From: Hydrogenophaga sp.
GTDB taxonomy: Bacteria > Pseudomonadota > Gammaproteobacteria > Burkholderiales > Burkholderiaceae
Length of the DNA: 12,625 nt
NCBI GenBank assembly: GCA_025458545.1
Contig: JALOSH010000064.1
Location: 1 to 12,625 of the forward strand
Direction of reading: 5' to 3'
Shown: piece after piece, positions 1 through 6,103 of the stretch
How positions within the stretch are numbered: position 1 is the stretch's first letter
How the letters are laid out: each line of letters starts with the position of its first letter
Position numbers and translations under genes: made by a program
The notes under the pieces: model-generated
Told to the model about the DNA's origin: nothing
Databases searched by the model: none
Seen by the model: the letters and a program-made list of their open reading frames with translations, nothing else

Positions 1-1152
1 CAGCGCGCGCTGGGTCACCAGCGGGCCCAGCAGCTCTTGCAGCAGCATCATGAAAGCGAGCACGCCCAGCACCTCCCGCGCGGGCGTGAAGCCGTGCAGT
101 CGGCTCTGCTCCAGCAGCAAGATGGCGAAGGCCGACATGGGGGTGAGCGCCAAACCGGTCATCAGACCTTTGCGCTCGGTGCTGCCCGACAGCCGGGCGG
201 CGGCCACATTGCACACCACCTTGGACGCGGTGCGAACGGCGATCAGCACCAGCCCCAGCAGCACGCCAGCGCCCAGCTGGCTCCAGTCCAGCAACGAAGC
301 GATGTAGACAAACAGGAACAGCGTGAGCAGATCGCCCGCCGTGCCAAAGCCGCGCTGCGCGTTGGTCAGGTGCACCCGGCGTTCGCGCGCGACGATGCCG
401 AAGCTCAGCGCGGCCAGCAGCGGCGAGAGCTTGAGCCCGTAGGCCATGGTGGTGAGCAAGACCACGGCCAGCGCAAACACCAGGGTCACGTCGCGTTCCT
501 GGATGCGCTGGGCGCGCAGCAGCGCCGGCATGGCCACGCCCAGCAGCACACCGACCGCCACCGACGTGGCCAGCACGTGCACGCTGCCGAACGCCGCCAG
601 CACCAGGTCGCCCGAGGTCGACAGGTGCCAGTAACCCACCACCAGCTGGAGCGCCAGCACGGCCAGCAGGCAGTTGATGGCGCACAGGTGCAGCACCCGC
701 TCGGTCACCTGACCGGTGCTGCGCAACTCGTTGGCCACGCGCACGATGCCGGCGGGTGAAGCCGAGACCGACAGCGCCGCGATGATCAGTCGGGTGTCCA
801 TCGGCAGGGCAAAGAAGCCGCTCACCCAGAACACCGCGACAAAGGTCACCAGCGACTCCACCAGTCCGAGCGCGAGCACCCAGGGGTTGTGACGGAACCA
901 GCGCAGGTGGATGCGATAACCCAGCTCGAACAGGATCAACGACAGCGCCACATTGGCCAGAAACGACAGGCCGGGCACCGCACCGGTGAGCCCTGGCAAG
1001 TCGAACAGGCTGGCCACCAGACCCACCGCCACGTAGCTGCTCACGCGCGGTATGTTGGCCGACTCGTGGAGGCGTTCGCCCAGAAACCAGGCCAGCAGCA
1101 GCACCAACGGCCAGGCCATGGACTGCAGCAGGAAAGGGAAATCGGTGACCAT
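1..1152 (-). CDS. CPA2-family cation:proton antiporter (Kef/Na+-H+ exchanger type), 3' end beyond window
   Basis: An inner-membrane monovalent cation/proton antiporter is the likely role. The frame is open for 384 codons from ATG at 1152 to the left edge with no stop, so the C-terminus is missing. The translation is almost wholly hydrophobic, with about 11-12 membrane segments. Family landmarks are the LFELGYRI stretch (res 75-81), ASPAGIVRV (131-139), the basic helix AVRTASKVV (R307, K311) and GLALTPMSAFAILL (333-346), which is typical of Kef/CPA2 exchangers. The helix that normally carries an Asp pair or Gln-Asp reads CAINCLLAV (N160, C161), so the usual acidic ion-binding residue is not visible. 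No TrkA-N domain is visible in the part seen. No clear Shine-Dalgarno precedes ATG 1152; a GTG four codons upstream (1164) is an alternative. The gene diverges from the DUF2059 gene. Ion specificity cannot be read from the sequence. Confidence 0.85.
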   Translation of the reverse strand, partial: MVTDFPFLLQSMAWPLVLLLAWFLGERLHESANIPRVSSYVAVGLVASLFDLPGLTGAVPGLSFLANVALSLILFELGYRIHLRWFRHNPWVLALGLVESLVTFVAVFWVSGFFALPMDTRLIIAALSVSASPAGIVRVANELRSTGQVTERVLHLCAINCLLAVLALQLVVGYWHLSTSGDLVLAAFGSVHVLATSVAVGVLLGVAMPALLRAQRIQERDVTLVFALAVVLLTTMAYGLKLSPLLAALSFGIVARERRVHLTNAQRGFGTAGDLLTLFLFVYIASLLDWSQLGAGVLLGLVLIAVRTASKVVCNVAAARLSGSTERKGLMTGLALTPMSAFAILLLEQSRLHGFTPAREVLGVLAFMMLLQELLGPLVTQRAL

Positions 1153-1192
1153 CGGCAGCAACACTTTCGATCGACGGACCTTGCGTCCGGGA

Positions 1193-1211
1193 GGGGCGTT
1201 TTTAACACCCC
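1193..1211. promoter_or_regulatory. Quasi-palindrome in the antiporter/DUF2059 divergent spacer
   Basis: In the 154-bp divergent spacer (1153-1306), GGGG-c-GTT-TTT-AAC-a-CCCC forms a near-perfect dyad of 7 paired positions per arm with one c/a mismatch. It lies about 40 bp from the antiporter start and about 95 bp from the other gene. It could be an operator or simply a short hairpin. I find no convincing sigma-70 hexamer pair in the spacer; TACAAA at 1261-1266 is at best a weak -10. Confidence 0.3.
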
Positions 1212-1306
1212 CATCGGCAGAGGACCAGCCAAGCCCTGCAAGCACGCTCGGATACATGGATACAAAGCGGACACATTCGCGCTGCGTCGACTGGTTACCA
1301 TGCGGC

Positions 1307-1924
1307 ATGAACCACACCACCTTGAAACTCTCCACCCTCTTCACCGCCCTCGCCCTGAGCGCTGGGGCCGCCTGGTCCCAGGCCGCTGCACCGGGCGCGG
1401 CCTCATCACCCGCCAAAAAAGAACTGGTGGCCAAACTGCTCAAGCTACAACAGCCTGGCATCGAGTCCCTGGCCTACAACCTGGCGGAGCAGCCCGCCGC
1501 GCAGTTGCTGAACCAGGCGGGTCTGGCCCTGCAAACCCGCGTGGCGCCCGAGAAGCGCGAGGCCCTGGCGAAAGAGATCGGTGCCGATGTGAAGAAGTAC
1601 GCCGACGAGTCGGTGCCCCTGGTGCGCGAGCGGGCGATCCGGCTCGCTCCCGGCACCGTCGGCCGCTTGCTCGAAGACAAGTTCACCGAAGACGAACTCC
1701 GCCAGGTCGTGGCGATGCTCGAATCGCCGGTCTATTCAAAATACATGCAGCTCAGCGACGAGATGCAGAATGCGCTGCTCGAAAAACTGGTGGCCGACAC
1801 ACGCCCCACCATCGAGCCGAAGATCAAGGCGCTGGAAGCCAGCATCGGCAAGCGCCTGGGCCTCACGCCCACGGCGGCCAAACCCACCACACCGGCAGCC
1901 AAACCCGCCACCCCCGCCAAGTGA
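1307..1924 (+). CDS. Secreted DUF2059-domain protein
   Basis: This 205-aa protein probably acts in the periplasm; its biochemical function is unknown. Residues 1-26 are a Sec signal peptide: a short charged start, the hydrophobic core LSTLFTALALSAGAA, and a likely cleavage near AWS-Q or SQA-A. The mature part is helical and charged. Its C-terminal half (about 105-175) has the DUF2059 look, with KFTEDELRQVVAMLESPVY (res 125-143) followed by KYMQLSDEMQ. That block, an E-L--V--ML-SPVY-K pattern, is the family signature. The tail (188-205) is a low-complexity Ala/Lys/Pro/Thr linker. The frame stays open upstream to 1052, but that extension has no signal-peptide logic and overlaps the divergent antiporter, so ATG 1307 is chosen. 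It is preceded by only a weak ribosome site. The gene ends 30 bp from the convergent methyltransferase gene with no obvious terminator between them. Confidence 0.8.
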   Translation: MNHTTLKLSTLFTALALSAGAAWSQAAAPGAASSPAKKELVAKLLKLQQPGIESLAYNLAEQPAAQLLNQAGLALQTRVAPEKREALAKEIGADVKKYADESVPLVRERAIRLAPGTVGRLLEDKFTEDELRQVVAMLESPVYSKYMQLSDEMQNALLEKLVADTRPTIEPKIKALEASIGKRLGLTPTAAKPTTPAAKPATPAK

Positions 1925-1954
1925 GTCAAGCCGGATGAGGGCTCCGCCAGGGTC

Positions 1955-2836
1955 TCAGGCGGGCACTGCAAACCGGGCTTCGAGCGCTTGCAGCCCCAGC
2001 TGCTCCAGCACCTGCGCCAGCCGCTCGCGCGCGCGCCGCCGGGCGGCGCCGTTGGGGCTGGCGGGTCGGCTGGCCAGGATCAGCTCGTTCTTCATCGAGT
2101 GCTCCCAGCCCACCAGCTCGGTCACGGTGACGCTGTAGCCGTGCGCTTCAAGCTGCAGGCAGCGCAGCACGTTGGTGATCTGGCTGCCGAACTCGCGCGT
2201 GTGCAGCGGGTGGCGCCACAGCTCGGCGAGCGGGGTGCGCGCCAGGTTGAGCGCCTTGCCCCGGCGCATCACGCCCGCCACCTCGGCCTGGCAACACGGC
2301 ACGAGCACCAGGTGGCGCGCCTCCTTGGCCAGACCGAAGGCGATGGCGTCGTCGGTGGCGGTGTCGCAGGCGTGCAGCGCGGTCACCACGTCGATGGCGG
2401 GTGGCAGGGCCGGGTCGGTCAGCGACTGCTGCACCGTGGTGGCGAGGAAGCGCATGCGGTCAAAGCCGAGTTGCTGGGCCAGTGCTTCGGATTTGGCCAC
2501 CAGCTCGCCTCGCGATTCCACGCCATGGACCCAGCCCACCGGTTGTGACTTGAAGAACAGGTCGTACAGGATGAAGCCGAGGTAGGACTTGCCCGCACCG
2601 TGATCGGCCAGGGTCACATCGCCCCGGTCTTTGAGCACCTCGGCCAGCAGCGGCTCGATGAACTGCACCAGGTGGTAGACCTGCTTGAGTTTTCGCCGCG
2701 TGTCCTGGTTGAGCTTGCCCTCGCGGGTCAGGATGTGCAGCTCCTTGAGCAGCTCGATGGACTGGCCTTCGCGCAACTCGGGCAACTGCTCCTGCAGCGT
2801 GGGCGCAGTGCGCGAACGGGGTGCGGCTTTCGACAT
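1955..2836 (-). CDS. SAM-dependent methyltransferase (Methyltransf_32-like)
   Basis: This 293-aa cytoplasmic protein has a class I SAM-binding fold. Motif I is LADHGAGKSYLGF (res 76-88), followed by the second-strand acidic region VHGVESR (103-109). Motif IV is DVVTALHACDTATDDAI (149-165), then HLVLVPCCQAEV (175-186). The combination GAGKSYL / ALHACDTATD / PCCQ is characteristic of the methyltransferase group that includes METTL25 and GSTCD-like proteins (PF13679). The substrate is unknown. The C-terminal 35 residues are helical and Arg-rich. The frame extends 14 codons further upstream, but ATG 2836 is preferred because upstream codons run into the start of the divergent srkA. GGAG sits only 1 nt before the ATG, too close for a normal ribosome site, which fits a leaderless message. 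Confidence 0.85.
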   Translation of the reverse strand: MSKAAPRSRTAPTLQEQLPELREGQSIELLKELHILTREGKLNQDTRRKLKQVYHLVQFIEPLLAEVLKDRGDVTLADHGAGKSYLGFILYDLFFKSQPVGWVHGVESRGELVAKSEALAQQLGFDRMRFLATTVQQSLTDPALPPAIDVVTALHACDTATDDAIAFGLAKEARHLVLVPCCQAEVAGVMRRGKALNLARTPLAELWRHPLHTREFGSQITNVLRCLQLEAHGYSVTVTELVGWEHSMKNELILASRPASPNGAARRRARERLAQVLEQLGLQALEARFAVPA

Positions 2837-2841
2837 GCTCC

Positions 2842-2864
2842 GATTGTCGCAGGCGGTGACAATC
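2842..2864. promoter_or_regulatory. Inverted repeat with divergent -10-like hexamers between methyltransferase gene and srkA
   Basis: The 34-bp spacer between the two start codons contains a perfect 7-bp inverted repeat, GATTGTC (2842-2848) and GACAATC (2858-2864), with a 9-nt spacer. Each arm carries GACAAT, read on opposite strands (2858-2863 plus; 2848-2843 minus). If these act as -10 elements, transcription would begin at about 2870 (plus, 1 nt before the srkA ATG) and at 2836 (minus, the first base of the methyltransferase ATG). No good -35 hexamers are seen at 17 nt. It may equally be a shared operator. Confidence 0.45.
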
Positions 2865-2870
2865 ACCCGC

Positions 2871-4010
2871 ATGCACACGCCAGCCCCAGACAGCTCGACC
2901 CACCCCTACACCCGCCTCACGCCCGACGTGGTGCAGGACGCACTGGCCAGCATCGGCCTGTGGGGCGACGGGCGCCTGGCCGCGCTCAACAGCTTTGAGA
3001 ACCGGGTCTACCAGATCCATCTGGAAAGCCCGGTGGAGGGTCATGAGCAGGTGGTGGCCAAGTTCTACCGGCCCGGGCGCTGGAGCGACGCGCAGATCGC
3101 CGAAGAGCATGCCTTTGCCGCCGAGCTGGTGGCGGCCGAGGTGCCGGCCGTTCCGCCCCTGGCGGTGAACGGCCAGACGCTGCACCACTTTGGCGGTTTT
3201 GCCTTCGCGGTGAGCCCGCGCCGCGGCGGACGCCGGCCGGAGCTGGACGACTTTGAGGTGCTGGAATGGATCGGCCGGTTTCTTGCCCGCATCCACACGG
3301 TGGGTGCGGCGCGGACGTTCGAGGCGCGCCCCGCGCTGGACGTGGTGGCCTTCGCGCACGAGCCGCGCGACTGGTTGCTGGAGCACCGCGTGATCGCGCC
3401 CGAGGTGCAGACCGCCTGGTCGGCCGCCTTGCAGGAGGCGCTGGCGCTGATCGAGTCCCACCCGGTGTTGCGTGCCCACGCGCCCACCGATGAGGACGGC
3501 ATTCGCCGCCTCCGGCTGCACGGCGACTGCCACCCGGGCAACATCCTCTGGACACCCGAGGGCAGACCCGACGCCGGCCCGCACTTCGTGGACCTGGACG
3601 ACGCGCGCACCGGCCCGGCGGTGCAAGACCTGTGGATGCTGCTCAGCGGTGACCGGCGCCAGCAAACACAGCAGCTGGGCGCACTGATCGACGGCTACGA
3701 ACAGTTCCGCCCCTTCGACCGGCGCGAGCTCGCCTTCATCGAACCCCTGCGCACCTTGCGCCTGATCCACTACAGCGCCTGGATCGCGCGCCGCTGGGAA
3801 GACCCGGCGTTCCCGATCAATTTTCCCTGGTTCGGCAGCCGCGACTACTGGCAGGGCCAGGTCGTTCCACCGCGTTCCCGACCGGTCATCGCTCTCCGTT
3901 TTGACCACTTTCGGCAAAAGGATTTAGGGAATTCAATTGCACACAATTTAATTGCCAGCTACATTTCTGGCCATGGTCACCCGCAACACTCCCCGCAAAC
4001 CCCTGTCTGA
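2871..4010 (+). CDS. srkA: Stress response serine/threonine kinase SrkA (YihE/RdoA family)
   Basis: This is a cytoplasmic aminoglycoside-phosphotransferase-fold protein kinase. In Escherichia coli SrkA protects cells during extracytoplasmic stress and counteracts toxin-mediated death. Visible landmarks are [11 protein letters not shown] (res 39-49) for the nucleotide-binding lobe, the invariant lysine in [11 protein letters not shown] (K64) and the catalytic loop [11 protein letters not shown] (216-226; D219, N224). FVDLDD (239-244) has metal-binding D241. [12 protein letters not shown] (316-327) is the conserved C-terminal motif. The E. coli protein is about 328 aa; this frame encodes 379. 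The extra roughly 50 residues after YWQGQ look unlike the family, run through the AT-rich ohrR promoter and overlap the first 38 nt of ohrR. That suggests a lost original stop or a tolerated tail. Reading the other two frames there gives early stops and no better ending. No Shine-Dalgarno lies at normal distance. Confidence 0.92.
   Translation: MHTPAPDSSTHPYTRLTPDVVQDALASIGLWGDGRLAALNSFENRVYQIHLESPVEGHEQVVAKFYRPGRWSDAQIAEEHAFAAELVAAEVPAVPPLAVNGQTLHHFGGFAFAVSPRRGGRRPELDDFEVLEWIGRFLARIHTVGAARTFEARPALDVVAFAHEPRDWLLEHRVIAPEVQTAWSAALQEALALIESHPVLRAHAPTDEDGIRRLRLHGDCHPGNILWTPEGRPDAGPHFVDLDDARTGPAVQDLWMLLSGDRRQQTQQLGALIDGYEQFRPFDRRELAFIEPLRTLRLIHYSAWIARRWEDPAFPINFPWFGSRDYWQGQVVPPRSRPVIALRFDHFRQKDLGNSIAHNLIASYISGHGHPQHSPQTPV
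3934..3965 (+). promoter_or_regulatory. ohrR promoter with overlapping OhrR-type operator
   Basis: TTGCAC (3937-3942) and TACATT (3960-3965) are separated by exactly 17 nt, a good sigma-70 promoter. Two overlapping dyads cover the -35 and spacer: AATTG-CACA-CAATT (3935-3948) and CAATT-T-AATTG (3944-3954). AT-rich AATTG/CAATT dyads are the known style of OhrR binding sites (Bacillus and Xanthomonas), so autorepression by OhrR is inferred. The predicted transcription start is about 3972, immediately before the ohrR ATG at 3973. The stretch is markedly AT-rich against the surrounding sequence and lies inside the srkA frame. Confidence 0.7.
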
Positions 4011-4434
4011 ACAGGCCCTGCTGCTGGACAACCAGCTGTGCTTCGCGCTGTATTCGGCTTCGCTGGCCATGACCAAGTTGTACAAGCCGCTGCTGGAATC
4101 GCTGGGTCTGACCTACCCGCAATACCTGGCGCTGCTGGTGCTGTGGGAACAAGACGGCGTGACCGTGTCCGAACTCGGCGAACGCCTGTCTCTGGACTCG
4201 GGCACGCTCACGCCGCTGCTCAAGCGCATGGAAGCCGCCGGGCTGTTGGCCCGACTGCGCGATGCGGCGGACGAACGCCGGGTGCTGATCCGACTCACAG
4301 CCGAAGGCCGGAAGCTCAAGACCCGTGCCCAGCGCATTCCCGGCTGCGTGCTGCAGGCCTCGCAATGCGAGGTGGCCGAGGCCCTGGCGCTCACCCGCCA
4401 GGTGCAGGCCTTGCGCCAGCGACTGACCGCCTGA
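3973..4434 (+). CDS. ohrR: MarR-family organic hydroperoxide sensor/repressor OhrR
   Basis: This 153-aa dimeric winged-helix repressor normally blocks ohr until its reactive cysteine is oxidised by an organic hydroperoxide. The diagnostic N-terminal motif is [12 protein letters not shown] (res 19-30), with peroxidatic C23. Tyr37 (KLYKPL) and Tyr48 (TYPQY) match the tyrosines that position this cysteine in characterised OhrR proteins. The winged-helix segment is [24 protein letters not shown] (res 64-87), with wing [13 protein letters not shown] (100-112). C125 and C132 near the C-terminus suggest the two-cysteine (Xanthomonas-like) type, which forms an intersubunit disulfide. ATG 3973 is chosen over an in-frame TTG at 3952, which would fall within the promoter and operator. 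No Shine-Dalgarno precedes the start and the promoter predicts essentially no leader. ohr follows after 53 nt with no promoter of its own seen. Confidence 0.93.
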   Translation: MVTRNTPRKPLSEQALLLDNQLCFALYSASLAMTKLYKPLLESLGLTYPQYLALLVLWEQDGVTVSELGERLSLDSGTLTPLLKRMEAAGLLARLRDAADERRVLIRLTAEGRKLKTRAQRIPGCVLQASQCEVAEALALTRQVQALRQRLTA

Positions 4435-4452
4435 CCCCCTTTTTTTCACCCC

Positions 4453-4465
4453 GCTTCGCTGAAGC
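4453..4465 (+). other. Small hairpin between ohrR and ohr
   Basis: GCTTC-gct-GAAGC is a 5-bp stem with a 3-nt loop in the 53-nt ohrR-ohr gap. It follows a run of seven T (4440-4446), so the order is wrong for an intrinsic terminator of ohrR. It ends 11 nt before the ohr ribosome site AAGGA (4477-4481), and could modulate translation or transcript stability of the second gene. Confidence 0.3.
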
Positions 4466-4487
4466 AACCACTCCCCAAGGAACCACC

Positions 4488-4904
4488 ATGGCCTCGCTCG
4501 ACAAAGTCCTCTACACCGCCCGCACCCACACCACCGGAGGCCGCGACGGTGCTTCCAAGTCCGACGACGGTCGCCTGGCCGTCACGCACACACCGCCCGG
4601 CGCTCCTGGCAACGGCACCAACCCTGAACAGCTGTTCGCCGCCGGTTACTCGGCCTGTTTCATCGGCGCCATCAAGGCCGTGGCCGGCAAGATGAAGCTG
4701 GCCGTGCCGGCCGACGTGGCGGTGGACGCCGAGGTGGATCTCGGGCCTGTCGGTCAGGCCTACGGGATCGCCGCACGCCTGACGGTGCACCTGCCCGGCA
4801 TGGACCGCACCCAGGCCCAGGCGCTGGTGGACACGGCGCACCAGGTCTGCCCGTACTCCAACGCCACGCGCGGCAACATCGACGTGACGATCACGCTGGC
4901 CTGA
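4488..4904 (+). CDS. ohr: Organic hydroperoxide resistance protein Ohr
   Basis: This 138-aa cytoplasmic thiol peroxidase of the OsmC/Ohr superfamily reduces fatty acid and other organic hydroperoxides to alcohols. In studied species it uses lipoylated proteins as reductant. The catalytic pair is visible: peroxidatic C57 in AAGYSACFIGA and resolving C121 in VCPYSNATRGN. Conserved R19 (GGRDG) and E48 (NPEQLFAAGY) stabilise the reactive thiolate in the family. Length matches the family (about 140 aa), and the internal Cys-Pro-Tyr-Ser motif separates Ohr from OsmC. Start ATG 4488 is supported by AAGGA (4477-4481) at 6 nt. It is very likely cotranscribed with ohrR from the promoter before 3973. 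A strong terminator begins 16 nt after its stop. Confidence 0.96.
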   Translation: MASLDKVLYTARTHTTGGRDGASKSDDGRLAVTHTPPGAPGNGTNPEQLFAAGYSACFIGAIKAVAGKMKLAVPADVAVDAEVDLGPVGQAYGIAARLTVHLPGMDRTQAQALVDTAHQVCPYSNATRGNIDVTITLA

Positions 4905-4920
4905 TCGCTCGGCGGCCGAA

Positions 4921-4957
4921 AAAAAGCCCCACCAGCACGCAGCCGGCGGGGCTTTTT
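4921..4957. terminator. Bidirectional intrinsic terminator after ohr and after phcQ
   Basis: AAAAAGCCCC (4921-4930) and GGGGCTTTTT (4948-4957) form a perfect 10-bp stem around a 17-nt loop. The plus strand ends in a T tract for ohr. The preceding A run (from 4919) gives a T tract on the minus strand, so the same structure can stop transcription of the phc operon arriving from the right. Confidence 0.9.
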
Positions 4958-5033
4958 CGTGGCCAGCGGCATGTGCTTTTCCCGGATACCGTCGGATCAC
5001 CCTAACCGGAGCGAAGTGCCCATCCCAGAACGC

Positions 5034-5111
5034 GGCGGAACTGGCTCCGCCTGGCCGCATCGCGTTGACCCCTTGATGGGGGGCGCGCGCAGCGCGGCGG
5101 GGGTGGGTCAA
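5034..5111. repeat. REP-like palindromic intergenic element
   Basis: This GC-rich noncoding stretch carries nested dyads. GGCGGA/TCCGCC (5034-5039/5046-5051, 6-nt loop) comes first. Then TTGACCC (5065-5071) pairs with GGGTCAA (5105-5111), enclosing a CCCC-ttgat-GGGG hairpin (5069-5081) and alternating GC/CG runs. The pattern of a CCCC-ttga-GGGG hairpin, a GCGCGCAGCGCG core and a GGGGGTGGGT end resembles a palindromic repeat I associate with Comamonadaceae intergenic regions. This recollection is unverified and only one copy is in the window. Confidence 0.5.
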
Positions 5112-5123
5112 TCCCTGCGGCGG

Positions 5124-5138
5124 GGGTGTTTCACACCC
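5124..5138 (-). other. Hairpin spanning the phcQ stop codon
   Basis: GGGTGT (5124-5129) and ACACCC (5133-5138) form a 6-bp stem with a 3-nt loop. The phcQ TGA (5133-5131 on the minus strand) lies at the loop. It is not followed by a T tract, so it is not a standard terminator, but it could protect the 3' end of the message. Confidence 0.35.
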
Positions 5139-6087
5139 TCCCCAGCCGCTCCATGGCATCGGCCAACCAGTCGCCACGCAAAACCACCGCACTCGCCAGC
5201 GTCACGCGCCATCCACCCTCGGCCACGTGCAATTGCGCCTGCCCGCCCTGCCAAAGCAACCACGCCAGCCAGAAGCACTGGGCGCTGGACACAGCACTGC
5301 CTGCGGGCGCGGTGAGCAAGGCGGTGAGGGGCAAGGCATCGCGCACCAGCACCGCGTCGCCTTGCAGCTCGCCACCCACTGCGCGCGCCAACACCGACAA
5401 CGCGGCCTCACCGTCCATGCGCGCGCCCAGGTCGCCCAGCCAGTGGCGCAGGTGCGCCGCGATGGCGGCCCCGCGCTGCGCTTCGGCCTGCAGCAGGTCG
5501 GCGTGTTCCCAGCGGTGCCAGTCCACCGCAGGCTCGCTCGGGCGGCACAGCAGGGCGGCCTGGGCAAACTGGTAGATCGCGGCCTCCACACACTGGCCAT
5601 CGGCCCGCACCGCCGCGCCCAGCATGAGCAGACCGCCCAGGCGGTTGGCCAGCAACTGGCTTTGCTGGGCGAGCAGTTTGTCGCGCACCAGGCCGTCCCG
5701 CTCGTTGCGCAGATCGGCGAGTTCCAGCGCATGTTTGAGATCGGCGCGCAGACTCTCCAGATCCCAGGGCTTGTTGATGTAGCGGTAGATTTCGCCGCTG
5801 TTGATGGCCTCGATGGCCTCACCCAGCTCGGAGTAGGCGGTGGTCAGCATGCGCACAATGTGCGGATGGTGTTCGCGGGCATGGCGCAGCAGCTCGTTGC
5901 CGCGCTCGCCCGGCATGCGCTGGTCGCTCACCAGCACCGCGATCTCGGCGCCCCGGTCGCGCAGCACCGCCTTGCCCTCGTCCACCGAACCGGCGGTGAT
6001 CACGGGTGCCAGCGGGCTGACGAGGCGCTCGAAGTACTTCAGCGCCATCGCCTCGTCGTCCACAAACAGTATCTTGTCGGGCTTCAT
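5131..6087 (-). CDS. phcQ: PhcQ-like response regulator with unassigned C-terminal domain
   Basis: This is a 318-aa cytoplasmic two-component protein and the last gene of the phc-like operon. Residues 1-120 are a complete receiver domain: acidic pocket D10-D11 (FVDDEAM), phosphoacceptor D55 (VLVSDQRMPG), T82/T83 (MLTTAYS) and K106 (INKPWD). The stretch NSGEIYRYINKPWD resembles receivers of RpfG/HD-GYP regulators, but no HD-GYP, GGDEF or DNA-binding domain follows. Residues 121-318 begin with a helical region that could be a coiled coil, followed by a Leu/Ala-rich part. That part superficially resembles a histidine-kinase dimerisation/ATPase module but lacks H, N and G boxes. In Ralstonia, PhcQ is the fourth phcBSRQ product and carries much of the quorum-sensing output; the assignment rests on operon position and architecture. 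AGAAGGAA (6093-6100) lies 6 nt before ATG 6087. The gap to phcR is 16 nt. Confidence 0.8.
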   Translation of the reverse strand: MKPDKILFVDDEAMALKYFERLVSPLAPVITAGSVDEGKAVLRDRGAEIAVLVSDQRMPGERGNELLRHAREHHPHIVRMLTTAYSELGEAIEAINSGEIYRYINKPWDLESLRADLKHALELADLRNERDGLVRDKLLAQQSQLLANRLGGLLMLGAAVRADGQCVEAAIYQFAQAALLCRPSEPAVDWHRWEHADLLQAEAQRGAAIAAHLRHWLGDLGARMDGEAALSVLARAVGGELQGDAVLVRDALPLTALLTAPAGSAVSSAQCFWLAWLLWQGGQAQLHVAEGGWRVTLASAVVLRGDWLADAMERLGRV

Positions 6088-6103
6088 GGCCGTTCCTTCT
6101 GGG

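Noticed and set aside
37..759. 240-codon plus-strand frame at the left edge
   Set aside because: It is antisense to the antiporter, whose continuous membrane-protein frame is clearly real; the product is His/Gln-rich with no domain.
2460..3917. 485-codon minus-strand frame spanning the methyltransferase and srkA regions
   Set aside because: It is out of frame with the methyltransferase and antisense to srkA; the residues show no domain and the composition is shadow-like.
3901..3930. TTGACC (3901-3906) as the -35 of an ohrR promoter
   Set aside because: No acceptable -10 hexamer occurs 16-18 nt downstream (TTAGGG or TAGGGA only); the TTGCAC/TACATT pair is far better.
3855..3930. A simple single-base frameshift restoring a normal srkA C-terminus
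   Set aside because: Both other frames were read; each hits a stop within about 13-22 codons and neither gives a recognisable family ending, so I do not call srkA a pseudogene.
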